NCBI GenBank assembly: GCA_002633005.1
Contig: NMRA01000891.1
Coordinates: forward strand, 4,017-41,570
From: Phoronis australis
Taxonomy: Eukaryota; Phoronida; Phoronidae
Reading direction: 5' to 3'
Length of the DNA: 37,554 bases
Shown: in pieces, positions 21,890 to 32,841 of the stretch
How positions within the stretch are numbered: position 1 is the first letter of the stretch
Layout of the letters: every line of letters begins with the position of its first letter
Notes under the pieces: model-generated
Databases searched by the model: none
Seen by the model: only the letters and a program-made list of their open reading frames with translations
What the model was told of the DNA's origin: nothing
Made by a program: the position numbers and the translations under genes

Positions 21890-22636
21890 AAACTGTGGTA
21901 GATGCAAAAAAGCTCTGAACTGAAATCTTGCACGTGAAATACTCGGTTTCCTGTTTTTGATGAAAACGTCTACGAACATTCCGCAAATACATCTATGCGT
22001 TTGCTGATATATAGAGATGCAGTTGTCTCCCAACCTCCCAATCTGAAGCCTATTATTGTTTTTTATTCTACAACAAAAATCGTTCGTCGGGTCACGATCA
22101 TCTGACTTGGAGACAATCAGACCCACACATCAAAATTTCAGAATTCGAGTTCGCAGTTGTGTATAACTGAAGACTTATTTTACAGATTTTTTTATTCAAC
22201 CATAATGCATTTTGAAAAATGAGTTCATGCACATATTGGCAGTCTTATTATCTGGGTCAAAGGAAACCCACATGCTTTGTTGTGCTTTTTCAACAAATGT
22301 TACTTTATCTTGAAATTTTTATAAAATGTCACTACTAGGTGAGATTAATTCACTACGTATTCTTTAAAGACTAATTATACGAACACGATGTTACACAAGC
22401 ACTGATATTTTAATGAGGCGAACAAATAGAATGTAAAATGTGCACACGTGCATGCGTTAATGTATAATGCACTGACTTGGAGTGTGGGTTTCTTGCTAGC
22501 AACTGTTCTTATTTTTTAACGTTTGCAAAATACCAGGTACTAGTGACCAGTACAAAGATAGAGTGCTTTGTTACGGAATCCTCCCCAAACTTATTTTATA
22601 ATCCGTTCTGTTCTTTTCCAAGTCACATGATCTCGA
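21890..22636. other. Unassigned stretch
   Basis: Only short overlapping frames without motifs. Nothing recognised. Confidence 0.4.
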
Positions 22637-24797
22637 TTAAGAACTATCACCTGTTCTGTTTTGTCGAATCCACGTTTCGGCATAAGGTTGTTGGTCGAAC
22701 ATGGAAAGCACGGGACCATTGACCTTGCAAAAAAAAAGCTGGCGGGTGGTTTCTAATAGCAAACAAGAGCGAGAGCCTGTTACTATCCGATTCATTTCGC
22801 TGAATCCTAGCTCGTTCACATCCAGCTGTACTGCAAGAAAGAGGGTTAATACAGAGTTCCAGTTGTCGCAGAGCACTTGGTAGGTTGTACACTCTAATCC
22901 TTTCCTCCGTTTCTGTGGACTCGCGCATTCCCCTGATTGCTGATGTGGTAACCATCCCAAACCGTTAGCAAATACGCCTGACTTCGTGCTTGCCATGTCT
23001 TATCCCGGATCCTAACGGCCAAGTTTTGGATTCCAAGATGCCCAGACAAGAGCAAAATGACTGCTCATCATTGTCAAGTAAACGCAGTTCCAGGTTCACA
23101 ACCACACTTTGAATTAACTGACCAGAGTGCATGTTCACGATAGTTCCTATAACGGTTTCGTTCAGTTCCAGTGACCCAAACCTCGTCTTTTTAATGCATG
23201 TCAGTGCACTGGCTCATGCCTGTCCGGGATTCTCAACCATAGGCTTGAGGACGCGATCTGTCCCACGAATAAGCATGTCTGTTTGCGGTATTGTTGTGGT
23301 TCTGCATTGTAGATCCACAGAAAGGCTGGACAATTCTTCTAGCACATCGTGCATCAGCGCAAGATTCGAATACAGGTGGAACTTTCCAAGTATCGCAGTA
23401 ATCCTAAACAAATACTCCGATCACTTGAATGACGGTTTCTGTCTTCACTGGCTAACTCTACAGCAATGCCATGTCAAAAGTCTAGGGAAGCGTTCGCGTA
23501 ATCTAGTTGCAACTCCAGAATGTTTTCCTGTCAAGACACTGTCGCAAATGCAACGAGATGCTCTTGTAAATTTTCCCTCGTAAAACAACAGTGTTGTAGA
23601 CGCTTCAATGGATTCGGAAGTTTGTTGTTCAAGCTGGGCAAGGTCAAGCATTATAAAAAGTGGATCGCTACCACCAATAGATGCTCTTATGTAAATGATC
23701 AGTTCGCTTAATTTGCTTACCGTTGTCGCTTCATGGACTAACACAGCTATCTTGCTATTTTCTGCCATGAGAGTACTGACGATTTTTTCGCGCATTTGCT
23801 CTGTTATGTGCTTGATTATGGACGCTGCACTCAAACGAGAATGGAACGTAACACCCAGATTCAAACCATTCAGTTTTTGAAGGTTTATGAGATGCTCTTA
23901 ATCGGTGAACCGACGATTTATTTGAATAAGTGAATACGCTGTTCTGAAGACGTTTTGCGTTGTGTTCTGCTCATGAGCTGCAACTTTAACCAATGTATTT
24001 TCAATTGCTCCTTCACTTTTCGTTTCGTCAATACTTTGAGCAATGTTGTGGGCTTTAGATATCATATGACGAATGATTATACTCTTGAACGACTTAAGTT
24101 TAGCTAGTCGGGAATCACCAGCTGCTTCTATCAGAAACTGCGTCCACTCCAAATATATTGATACGCCAGTTTCTTTTATCAAACATATGTCTACTACAGT
24201 ATAGTAAGAAACGCAAGCAAACTTTCCATCCTTGTGTCCCAACCAGGGATGATTTTTCTTGAATTCCATCCTTGATCGTAATTCCACACCCCTGCCCACT
24301 GTGACGAGTCATTATCTGGACCACCTGCTGATAATTCCGTTTCAGACGTGGAGGGATCCGTTTCAGGAAGACTAGTTTCAACAAATGAGTCACTTTCAGC
24401 AGGAGGATTTGGTCTTGTGCTTTCTGATCTCGGCATCTTCTTAAAATATTTTAGTACCGATTGGCAACCAGCTGATTGTCGTTTCATAGCGGCACAAAAT
24501 TTAAAAGCACTCAATTAAACTTATAATTCGGCAGCAATGGCTCGTTTCGTTTGGACGAGTCCATTGCAATGACCAGCTGCAGGAACCGGGTGCACTTCAA
24601 AGAGCAAAGTAAGACTGGTGCTACTTTTGATGTTTGCTAATACCTCATCGAAGCATGCCTGGTGGACACGCGCGCCAAAATGCTCGGCAACAATGCTGTC
24701 GTCAGCGTAGCAGCTAATCGTTTCAATACTACGCCTCACTTAACCGTCATGTAAGACTCGTTTAGGCGCTACCTTAAAATTTAGAAAGGTGGTTGGC
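22637..24797 (-). pseudogene. hAT transposase pseudogene, copy B (KIAA1586-like, with C-terminus)
   Basis: The fuller of the two hAT copies. In order on the minus strand: 24514-24194 N-terminus (AMKRQSAGCQSVLKYFKK, TSETELSAGGPDNDSSQW), a 1-base shift, 24299-23898 (KKNHPWLGHKDGKFACVSYY to NRRFTD), an in-frame TAA, 23894-23445 (SKIAVLVHEATTVSK, KHSGVATRLRERFP), internal deletion, 23411-23214 (LALMHDVLEELSSLSVDL), then RFGSLELNETV, QLIQSVVVNLELRLL, KTWPLGSGIRHGKHEVRRIC, a TAA, and finally the dimerisation region (STAGCER, GFSEMNRIVTGSRS, FDQQPYAETWIRQN) ending at 22637. In the family, STAECERGFSxMN is typical, so Glu to Gly and a frameshift mark decay. It shares the first shift and the first stop position with copy A. 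It cannot make active transposase. Confidence 0.88.
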
Positions 24798-25628
24798 TAC
24801 TCCTCGTGCGCGTACGTAACTTACGGTGGGTAGGCGCTACATTAAAAAACAAAAAGATGTTTGGCTGCGCCTCCGTGCGCCTTCCTTCTACTACAATACC
24901 GTCAGTTCGAGTACCTATATTAAGATTTCAAAACTGTATTTTGAATCCTCGCATACATTTGTTACTAGGCAGAAATTGGCCAGTTGTACAATTTTGGTGA
25001 GGTACCCTACTTCTATAGCTCGATGCGGTATAAATATGGGTAAGTGCCTATACGTTTTATGGATTTATTTTGTAGAGCTAAGATCAATCTAAACAATGGT
25101 TGTAGTTTTGTTGTTTTAAATTTGGCTTCAGCTGAGATATTGTGGCAGGAAATAGCGCAATTTTCAACATTTCAAAATCACCACAAACTAGCTAAACATG
25201 TAGCCCTCGAAAACAACTAAGATGTAACTGAATCTGTGATATTTTCTATGGCTAGCAAGTTGAAAGACACCTCAATTCAGTGATAAAATTGTAGTGTTTC
25301 ATTTCGCACTCTCATTCTCAAGGTAAGTTCGCAAAAAGTGCCAAAATGTAGCTGTAGCAAGGCTTGGAATTGGCAGAAAAATAACACGTTCCCACAGCAA
25401 CCACAATGAAGCGTATGCAAAAATTAATGTGGATATGAAGGTTGGGATATCAACCCCTACCATCATGCAAACAATCGAGGATATCCGTTACATAGCCTTT
25501 ATCAGTTTTTGCCTGTTCCATTCGTGGGTGTGCTCCTAAGTAAGAGAGAAAAAAATCTTGAAAATGACACCAGTTAGAAATTAGTCAAATAATATTTAAC
25601 CATAGTATCTTAATTTGTGGAAAAATGC
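24798..25628. other. Unassigned stretch with a dispersed-repeat fragment
   Basis: The words GGCGCTACCTTAAAATTTAG (24767) and GGCGCTACATTAAAAAACA (24833) form an internal repeat, and 24816-24840 matches an inverted copy at 10220-10244. The rest shows no gene. No endonuclease or ORF1 of the LINE that follows is readable here, so that element is 5'-truncated. Confidence 0.45.
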
Positions 25629-26966
25629 TAAAGTATCCCCTTTACACAAAGGCGGTGCTACTGAGAATGTAAACAATTACCGGTCTTGTCTAAATTGTTG
25701 GAAAAGCATGTTCACAATATCTTTTATTTATTTTTGACTGAGCATGATTTAGTAGTTGCATCTCAGTCCGGTTTCAGAAGTGACTACTCCTGTGAAACTG
25801 CCCTTACTAATATTGTTAACTGCTGGGCTCAGGGTGTAGATAGTGGCCACAACGTTGGTGTAGTATTTTTGGATTTTAAAAAAAGCTTTTGATCTCGTTG
25901 ATCACAATATACTTCTAAGCAAATTGTTAATTTACAAGGTGGGCAAGGTCTCCCTAGACTGGTTTAAATCATATCTCTCAGAGAGGTGCCAGGTTGTATC
26001 CCTTGGTGGACATCTGTCTGAGTCTCGAGGAATCACACACGGTGTTCCCCATGGATCCATCCTGGGACCTCTGCTGTTTTTACTTTTTTTAAATGATCTC
26101 TCTTTAATATGCGAAAACATGGTTGACATGTATGCAGATGATACTACTTTCTCTGTTGTGTCAAACTCGAAGATCGCTGTAATTGACAGACTCCAGTCTG
26201 ATCTGGATAAGGTTGCTACCTGGTGTACTGGTAATAAAATGGTAATTAATGCTGAAAAAACAAAATGTACGGGTATTGCCACAGGGCAACGGCAGAGTAG
26301 AAGTAATCTTGAGCTTAACTTTGCTATTTCCAATGTACGACTCAAATATTTTGAGAGTGAAAAGTTATTAGGTGTTACTGTAGACAAGACCCTAAGCTGG
26401 ACTAGCCATATAAATGGGAGTGTGTCCAAAATTAGGCAGCGCCTTGGTCTTTTCCGAAGTATATCACCATTTCTTCCCACAGAAGGGCGTCTTCAATATT
26501 TAAGCGCTTGTGTATTCCCTCTGTTCGTTTATTGTAGTACAGTGGTCAGGATCCAATGCAAAATTAGTTTCCTCTTTTTTGAAGGCTCAGAAGCAGGCTG
26601 CCAGACTTGTTCTAGGTGTGCCTATTGACACTCCGTCAACTCATATGTTTAATAGACTGGGGTAGCTCCCTGTTGACAAATATTTTATATATAAGCGCCT
26701 GTGTATGATTCATAGGTGCTTTCACCGTAATGTACCGACTTATCTATCTCATAATATCGTACTTGTTTGAAATAGCCATCAGATCAGGACAAGATTTTCT
26801 GCCACAAACAATATGGTTTTGCCCAGACTCAGAACATCGTTTTATTCTAAGTCCTTCTTTATTCAGACCATCAAACAGTGGAACAATTTGCCTAATGCTC
26901 TTAAGGATGCTGATTGTTAAGATAATTTCAGACACCACCTCATCAGTTACCTGTGGTCGTCATAGA
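25629..26966 (+). pseudogene. LINE reverse transcriptase, broken
   Basis: Reverse transcriptase of the LINE, normally making cDNA from the nicked target. Visible in order: VSPLHKGGATENVNNYR (entry motif, then about seven codons deleted), LSKLLEKHVHN, SGFRSDYSCETALTNIV, VVFLDFKK then a +1 shift caused by seven A (six would restore the usual KAFDLVDHN), LDWFKSYLSERCQVVS, GVPHGSILGPLLFLLFLNDL (motif B, usually GVPQGS), MYADDTTF (catalytic motif C intact), GVTVDKTLSWTSHI and QKQAARLVLGVP. Further shifts and stops follow AFVYC-like FVYCSTVV and MFNRLG, before FRHHLISYLWS and the stop. The longest single open piece is 25924-26628. It is clearly recognisable but not functional. Confidence 0.9.
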
Positions 26967-27209
26967 AGTTCCCCCTTTTTGTCTTTCCAATATATTTGCC
27001 AAAAATGTATTTATTTATTTATCTTTAATTCAATTTGTTAATCCAATTTGTAAATATATATTTTATTGTATCTTATTGTATCTTGATTTAATCTGTCTAT
27101 CTTACTTAGTTTAATTAATTTAATTTCTTGCTGCAGAGGACCATGCTGGAAATTAGGCTTTGGCTAAATCATGTTTTACGTTTAATGTATTTTTATCCTC
27201 TTTAAGTAA

Positions 27210-27210
<1 letters not shown>

Positions 27211-27254
<44 letters not shown>

Positions 27255-27269
27255 CATTATTATTATTAT
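27211..27269. repeat. (ATT)n microsatellite, LINE tail
   Basis: About 19 trinucleotide units with one C interruption, immediately after the LINE 3' end. Confidence 0.9.
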
Positions 27270-27458
27270 CGTGGGTGTTTTGCTTAGACTCCAATACTCG
27301 GATTCAACAACATCGGATTTTAGGTCAATTTTAACGAGTAGGCGGTCAACCTAAGTGTAGAGACAATTCATATGGTGGCCTCACACACATGCAAAGTTGG
27401 CTCCTTCAAAGTCTGGTGTTAAGTGAGTGATCGAATTACCATTTAAGTATTTGTAACA

Positions 27459-27695
27459 ATGTCTTCTTTCGTCTATGAAAATTCTTCTCCTTCTCACACG
27501 GCGATATATTTTGGTGATCAGTTTGACAAAGCAATGTCTGGAATTACCGGACAACTGTTGGCGGTTCCACTTGTATCTGGTGGTAGTTCCATGGTCAGAG
27601 ACCCAAGCAGAACTTTCAACCTGATTGTTTATGGATTAACTAAGTGTACTAGCGATGACAAAGTTAGCATTGATACAATCACTAGAACAGCATGA
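27459..27695 (+). CDS. Unrecognised 78-residue frame
   Basis: An open frame from ATG (MSSFVYENSSPSHTA) to a TGA, containing YFGDQFDKAMSGITGQ and RTFNLIVYGLTKC. The NLIVYGL string resembles the segment that opens the RNA-binding domain of some LINE ORF1 proteins, but nothing downstream continues that domain. It could be a small exon, a LINE fragment or chance. It lies between two simple-repeat tails. Confidence 0.25.
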   Translation: MSSFVYENSSPSHTAIYFGDQFDKAMSGITGQLLAVPLVSGGSSMVRDPSRTFNLIVYGLTKCTSDDKVSIDTITRTA

Positions 27696-27775
27696 ATATT
27701 GGTTAAGACCCTAGTAGTGTTCCCAATAAGAGAACATATAGGCTGTGGTTTGGTATCCTGGAAAAGAAAGTTTTG

Positions 27776-27805
27776 TATTGTATTGTATTGTATTGTATTG
27801 TATTG
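27776..27805. repeat. (TATTG)6 microsatellite
   Basis: Six perfect pentanucleotide units followed by TGAATAAATAAAT. It may be the tail of an old retroelement oriented plus. Confidence 0.85.
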
Positions 27806-28293
27806 TGAATAAATAAATTGTGAGCGTGCAGTATTTCCGGTGCTCCTTAGTCGCTGCCAGATCTATTAGCATTAGTTTCTTTCGTGACTCTTCCAGAGGA
27901 AGGACTTCTACCAACATACCAAACAAGGCAGGAATGTCGAAAAATTTTTGAGACATGCAAAAAAAGTAAGCTCACATCAGTCTATTTCTCTGGCTGCGTT
28001 AAACTACATTTGTTTGGTGACGAGGGCGAAAATGATTATGGGTATTCACACGGGGCCTTTCGTTAGAGTTGACTTGTGAACATGCAGTCGAGATACATAG
28101 AGTGATGAACTCGAATCAGTCAACAGTCTGTCATCGCATCAAAATCTATTAGCACCGATCATTGACAACTTGCCGCTCCCATCCACGCGGAAGATTTTTA
28201 ACATTTAAATACTTTTGAATTTTTGTATTTAGTAAAACACTCGCTTGTGCATTAGACGTTGTGGTTACAAATTTTAAATAAAAAATGGAGTAA
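27806..28293. other. Unassigned stretch
   Basis: No recognisable gene or repeat. Confidence 0.4.
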
Positions 28294-28455
28294 CAGTGGC
28301 GGATTTAGAAGGATGCCAAGGGAGCCATGCCCCCGCCTCCTAAAATTCTCCAAGATTCCATTGGCACTTCGGGGGTTCAAATGTTTGGCTGGATTAAAAA
28401 ACTTGTTAGTACTCTGGCCCGGCCCCCCTAACTCAAAGTCCTGTATAAGCCCCAG
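28294..28455 (-). mobile_element. MITE with CAGTGGCGGAT termini, copy 2 (162 bp, inverted)
   Basis: Starts CAGTGGCGGATTTAGAAGG and ends CTCAAAGTCCTGTATAAGCC then CCAG, which is the inverse of the start of copies 1 and 3 (GGATCCAGGATTTTGAG). It contains GGAGCCATGCCCCC, the inverse of the GGGGGGCATGGCC block. It is in reverse orientation compared with copies at 21623 and 34351. Confidence 0.75.
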
Positions 28456-29100
28456 TATGTCTTTTGGCGTGAATAGGTGAATTCGGTGTTTAAATCACAA
28501 TTATATCTTAAGAAACTAGCATCGCGCTATTATATAGAGTAGAATTGATTGAATTTGTGAAATTATAGCATGATATCTTACAAAATAAATTGGTTTAAAG
28601 CTAAATTCGAAAATACATATATTTCCAAGAGAATCTCTCATCTTGTTTGCTTGGGGTGGATGCATCATTCTGCTGCATCTGTGGCAGATTGTTACCCACC
28701 TTAACAGATCCACGTAATATATAACTTTTGTAATAATCCATATCTATAGAAGTTTAGTTTTTCAAAATGTTTATAAGATTTTATACAAACATATCACCCT
28801 CGAATGGCCCTTACAACCGCGTAAAAGGTGTGAAATCAGGCGGACGCCGTCCGCAGCCGTCGAAAGAAGGAAGTGCTAACCTTGTGACAACTAGTGATGA
28901 AGGGACTTGTAACATGAAAGACTGTATTGATATTATTACCTTCAGATGCATGACGCTGAGAACTGCTCAGACTTAGCTCAGTTAAAGTCCTTCTCTCACG
29001 CTTTGTTAACCCTTATTACATGGTTAGAAGATGTTAGAAGGATCCAAGAAGTACGTACCCCATAACTAATACACGATCCGTACTCGAAAAAAGTTTAAAT
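28456..29100. other. Unassigned stretch with one possible exon
   Basis: A plus-strand frame at 28767-28976 includes NGPYNRVKGVKSGGRRPQPS and DEGTCNMKDCIDII. It is more CG-rich than its surroundings but shows no family and no clear splice sites. Confidence 0.3.
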
Positions 29101-29133
29101 GAACGCGCCACTCACGATTCGCACCCGAAGAAC

Positions 29134-29168
29134 CACCGCCATTTTGAACTTGCGGCGAACCCGGAAGT
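29134..29168. promoter_or_regulatory. Possible promoter motifs (YY1-like and ETS-like)
   Basis: ACCGCCATTTTGAAC matches the YY1-type CCGCCATTTT word and CCGGAAGT at 29161-29168 matches the ETS/GABP core, 15 bases apart in a locally CG-rich patch (about 29090-29260). Such pairs mark CpG-type promoters in animals. No gene start is evident on either side, so the role is inferred only from motifs. Confidence 0.3.
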
Positions 29169-29260
29169 ACAATTCATTTAGGAACCAAGGCCGAGAAAAC
29201 GCCGTCAGTGCGACTGGAGCAGTGCCTGTACTGTTACCAGCCAGCAAACGGGAATAAAAT

Positions 29261-31242
29261 AATCGAAAGCGCGCCTTAATTTTGATGAAATCAAACTAAG
29301 GGCAATTTTATGGAATTTGCTGAAGAAATGATGCGAATACATTTTGACAGAAATTATTTTGCCAGACTGGGGACCGCAGCCTATCGGACCCGGAGCGGAT
29401 CGAGACCAGACACTGGCGAACGGTAAATGCATGCGGTTGCAAGCTGTTTTGCCGAAAACAAATGGTCAAATCATGAATGCTGCATATATTCAAGGGCAGT
29501 TTCAGACACTTGCATGAAATTACGGGCTGGTTAGTCCTGTGTCAAACTGCCGCGGCAGACCTTAGTTAGCCTCAGTCACCAGCTACCAGTGAAGACTATC
29601 GTCAAAATACAGCTTGTTAGTGTACCTATACAGCTTTGCGCCAAGGCTACCCTTAAGCCTTACTGGTCGCTGGCCACAGCGCTTGCTCAAACGAGGTTTA
29701 TTTAGATCTTGGGTACTTCTGGCGAACTGTGCAAAGTTGTTGATTTTCCCAGACTTTGTATGAGCGCAACAAGCCTAAAAGAATGGGGGGCTTGAATTTT
29801 TTGGCATGTCTATCTTTTACTAATTTTAAGTATGACAAGTCCAATACAACATGTTATCAATTTTTATTCATTAACCCAACATAATAAGTAACTTAAAATG
29901 CACAATACTTTACAACATTTAGCTTTACAAACACTATTTAACAGGAACAGTTTCCATGATATGAAATCGGACATACATGTAACTATTACCATGGTGACGG
30001 AATAGTGTTTCCTTACACCAGAATTTGACAAGCATCATTTAAAAAAATATGAAGTTGCAAGGAACAATAATTAGAGGCTTGAAGGTTCACAGTCCAACAT
30101 AGTTTATTTCTCAAACTAAGATTATTCATATTGTTGACTTCATAACCTGAATTAATTCGAATATATGTTATATGTTTGAACAAAAATACACAGAAAGTGA
30201 ACAAAGATTCTTTTTTGTAGAACGTTTGTCAAAATGTATCAACGTTAAATCTTCACAAATTACAAAATAACCGATTGAACATGCCTTACAGTTCATCAAA
30301 AGTCGCAATGTTGTCGGTGCCGCCAGAAATGAGACGAAGTCCAACGGGAATTGTGAGCACGTTTATCACTAAATTTCACCGTAATTTGTTGGCGAAAACA
30401 ATTTACACAAAGTTTTAAACTCGTAATTTTTCCCGCTGTCCTCCAATATGGCCGACGCGCTCCAAACAAAGTGACCCAAATTTCGCCACAAAACATGCAA
30501 TAACTTTACAGTGCTTGCCCCGATTTTGATACTTTTTCGATTTTTTACTGAGTAGAATGTACTACCTTTCCGATGATAACAAAGTACTTTTTCAAAACGA
30601 GGTAAAAAATATAACCGAAAAAAATTGATTCGACCAATATTGGTTCCTAGGTTCGACCGGCCAACGTAAGGAACTAAACACCAATGCTATTTTAACATAC
30701 TAAGTACGCGTAACATTCCAAAAAATCAACGACAACTAACCACAAACTATAAATACACTACATATGCAAACGAATCAAAATATATTACTAATAAAACAAA
30801 ATAATGAAGAATTTTCGAGCAAGCCATAACACATTCAGTTACAAGGAAAAAACGGCGGCGTTCAGGACAACTTCCTGAACTGCTGAACCCGAAATGTGCG
30901 TACGGAAATAACCAATGACAACCCGTAATCATACGCTCAGAGAGAAGTGTCAAAAACTGTTAAAAATCGCATATGGCAAGAAAGGCGAAAAGAATATGAA
31001 GAAAGGGTATCGAAAATAAGAATTTATGTAGTAAGTATTTTCGGATACTGGAACCACATGGGCAGTTTGAGAGAAGGACTTTAAAGAGGAAATTGCAAGG
31101 TCCAAACCTTTCTGAATCTGAATTCTAGTTTATAATTATCATTGCTATATTCTTAACATTAACTGAATTGTACGCCGCTATTCAAAGTTATTTACATATT
31201 TAGTGCCGTGGTGTTGTAAGGCCATCGTTGTAACGGAGAATA
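29261..31242. other. Long unassigned stretch
   Basis: Short frames on both strands (for example 29205-29432 and 30296-30496 on minus) have no recognisable motif. CG-richer patches around 30290-30480 and 30840-30960 are noted. No repeat was recognised. Confidence 0.35.
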
Positions 31243-31247
31243 GAAAC

Positions 31248-31296
31248 GGCGCCATTTTCGTTCGTTACACATCTGTGACGTGGTGTTGGGGAACAC
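31248..31296 (+). promoter_or_regulatory. Putative promoter of the P2X7-like gene, with a 21-bp element shared with the THAP-like gene
   Basis: GGCGCCATTTTCG at 31248-31260 is a YY1-like word, and 31276-31296 (starting TGACGTGGTG, ending GGGAACAC, containing a CRE-like TGACG) is repeated exactly, in inverse orientation, at 35655-35675 in front of the THAP-like gene. The first ATG of the P2X7-like exon follows 10 bases later. Confidence 0.45.
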
Positions 31297-31306
31297 AAAG
31301 CAAGCA

Positions 31307-31593
31307 ATGTGCGTCCAAGTGAGTACAGCAGCGTAGATGAGGAATACTTTGAACGATACAGGGACGGATAGGCGGACTTTTCAGATGATTCCAAAATTTC
31401 GGACGTGGAGGTAGAGGTGACAGATTCCAGAGGAACAATATGAGTTCACAGCTTTTCTGTAGTGGAGCCGTTCTCCCTCGATCCCTTTCACAGCCCTTTC
31501 TCTGGTCGCCGAAAACTCACTCCCAGCGGGTTCGTCCTGTGAACGCCAACAGGCTGAAGGCGCGCAGGAGTTGCGATTAGATGTTAGTGATTG
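31307..31593 (+). pseudogene. P2X7-like intracellular-domain gene, exon 1
   Basis: N-terminal exon of a P2X7-like gene (a large invertebrate family sharing only the cytosolic Cys-rich domain of the P2X7 receptor). An ATG at 31307 opens a frame that stops soon, while the neighbouring frame reads SNVRPSEYSSVDEEYFERYR, then a TAG, then DFSDDSKISDVEVEVTDS. After another shift the exon ends SSCERQQAEGAQELRLDVSD, followed by the donor TTG then GTAAGA. The acidic, serine-rich start leading to LDVSDW is typical of these proteins. Splicing to 32842 rebuilds the Trp and continues in frame into CTWSNC. At least one stop and two shifts make it a probable pseudogene, unless sequencing errors explain them. 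Confidence 0.6.
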
Positions 31594-31804
31594 GTAAGAA
31601 TATTATCAATATGTATTCTACAACCGCGAATTATAACTTGGTCTTTTTTAATTCAAAAGTAGGTGCTTTACCAATCAGTCCCAGGCGCCCATATCCCCAT
31701 TGGTGAATCGTGTTTCAGCCGTGGATAAATACCAGTTTCAGTGATAAAACTGGGATTTTTTGCATTTTAGCAAGTCACTCAAAAAGTGTTAGGTCTCTGA
31801 TTAT

Positions 31805-32010
31805 TTGTAGACGGTGTGGCTCTGTGGTTTGAGCTCGTGAGACTCAGGTTTGAATCATGGGTTTCACTGACATGCAATTGAGCATTGAACAAAATTGTCT
31901 CTTACTTCTCCGAGACTGAGCGGGGTGTTTCTAGTGAGTGAATAAATGTATGCAAGGGAATGAATGAGAACCACTTTGGATTAATCGACAGTGAATTGTA
32001 AAGAACATGA
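31805..32010 (+). mobile_element. tRNA-derived SINE-like element in the P2X7-like intron
   Basis: GACGGTGTGGCTCTGTGG contains an A-box-like word (TGGCTCTGTGG) and GGTTTGAATC about 33 bases later matches the pol III B box. Together they form a tRNA-like head that cannot be folded into a proper cloverleaf. The body runs to roughly 32010 and includes GAATGAATGAG. The 3' end is an estimate. Confidence 0.5.
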
Positions 32011-32841
32011 TGAAATAATTGCAATTTTATAATTTAGACTTTCTCACCTTGGTGCTGGGGGAGGGCATAATTCTATTGGTTATAGAACAAGTCATTTCAT
32101 TTTCGTACTCAAGTCAACTCGGACCTATATCAATCTACACACGTGTTCCAAAACAGTTGTATTTTGTAAGGCGATGCTTGAAATGGAAACAACCATTTCA
32201 TGTCGATGTACATTGACTCAAATTTTTGCCATTATTTATAAATGGATTATGGTACATGGCTTGGTTACGAGTCGACTTGGGTAGGAACCGCCTGGTAAAG
32301 TTTCTATAGAGTAAAGAGAGCATACCATTGGATTAGTGATTGCCATTTAGCATATCAAGAAGTTTTAATGTATACTGTAATATTTAAAATATGGGCGACC
32401 CCTTGAGTGGCAAGTTATTTTGCCCCATTGTCATTGTCTAGTTTGATTAATGGTATGTGGGTGCCGATAGGACTCAGATTGGGAGAACAGGTCTCACGAC
32501 TACATACAAAACAGTCCCCTCCATGAATGAATCAGGGCAACTACCTTTTGTCTTTGGGTCAGCTAAAAATCAAACAACGTATGTCCATTACTATATCCCC
32601 CGGGCATGATCTACCACTGCCTTGGGTGTAGCACCATTCATTTGTATGAAAAGTAAATATGTTTACTATATATGATCAATTTGTACAAAAAATAAATAGG
32701 TTGTGATGTTCTAACCAATTTTACTGAAAACTGAAGTCGTATGCAGACCCCTCAATTTGGTAGAGGCACTCTTGGTAAATTTTTCAATTCGAAATTTTGA
32801 TGTTTACTGAAATAATGTATCATTGTTGACACATCTTGCAG
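32011..32841. other. Rest of the P2X7-like intron
   Basis: AT-rich intron sequence. No further element recognised. A 65-codon open frame at 32019-32216 has no motifs. Confidence 0.45.

Larger units (their letters stand above)
25629..27269 (+). mobile_element. 5'-truncated non-LTR retrotransposon (Jockey/CR1-like LINE)
   Basis: A LINE inserted on the plus strand. It starts within the polyprotein just before the reverse transcriptase, carries reverse transcriptase and the C-terminal region to a stop at 26964-26966, then an AT-rich 3' UTR with GCTGGAAATTAGGCTTTGGC, and ends in an (ATT)n tail at 27211-27269. Short simple-repeat tails of this kind are usual for such elements. It is far better preserved than the remnant at 5.5-7.3 kb, so it inserted later. 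No target-site duplication was identified. Confidence 0.85.

Noticed and set aside
25932-26480. 182-codon minus-strand frame
   Set aside because: Antisense shadow of the LINE reverse transcriptase, which has clear motifs on the plus strand.
27160-27354. Isoleucine-rich 64-codon frame
   Set aside because: It is the translated (ATT)n tail of the LINE.
31805-31880. Functional tRNA gene
   Set aside because: Pol III box-like words are present, but no acceptor stem or cloverleaf can be drawn; a SINE head fits better.
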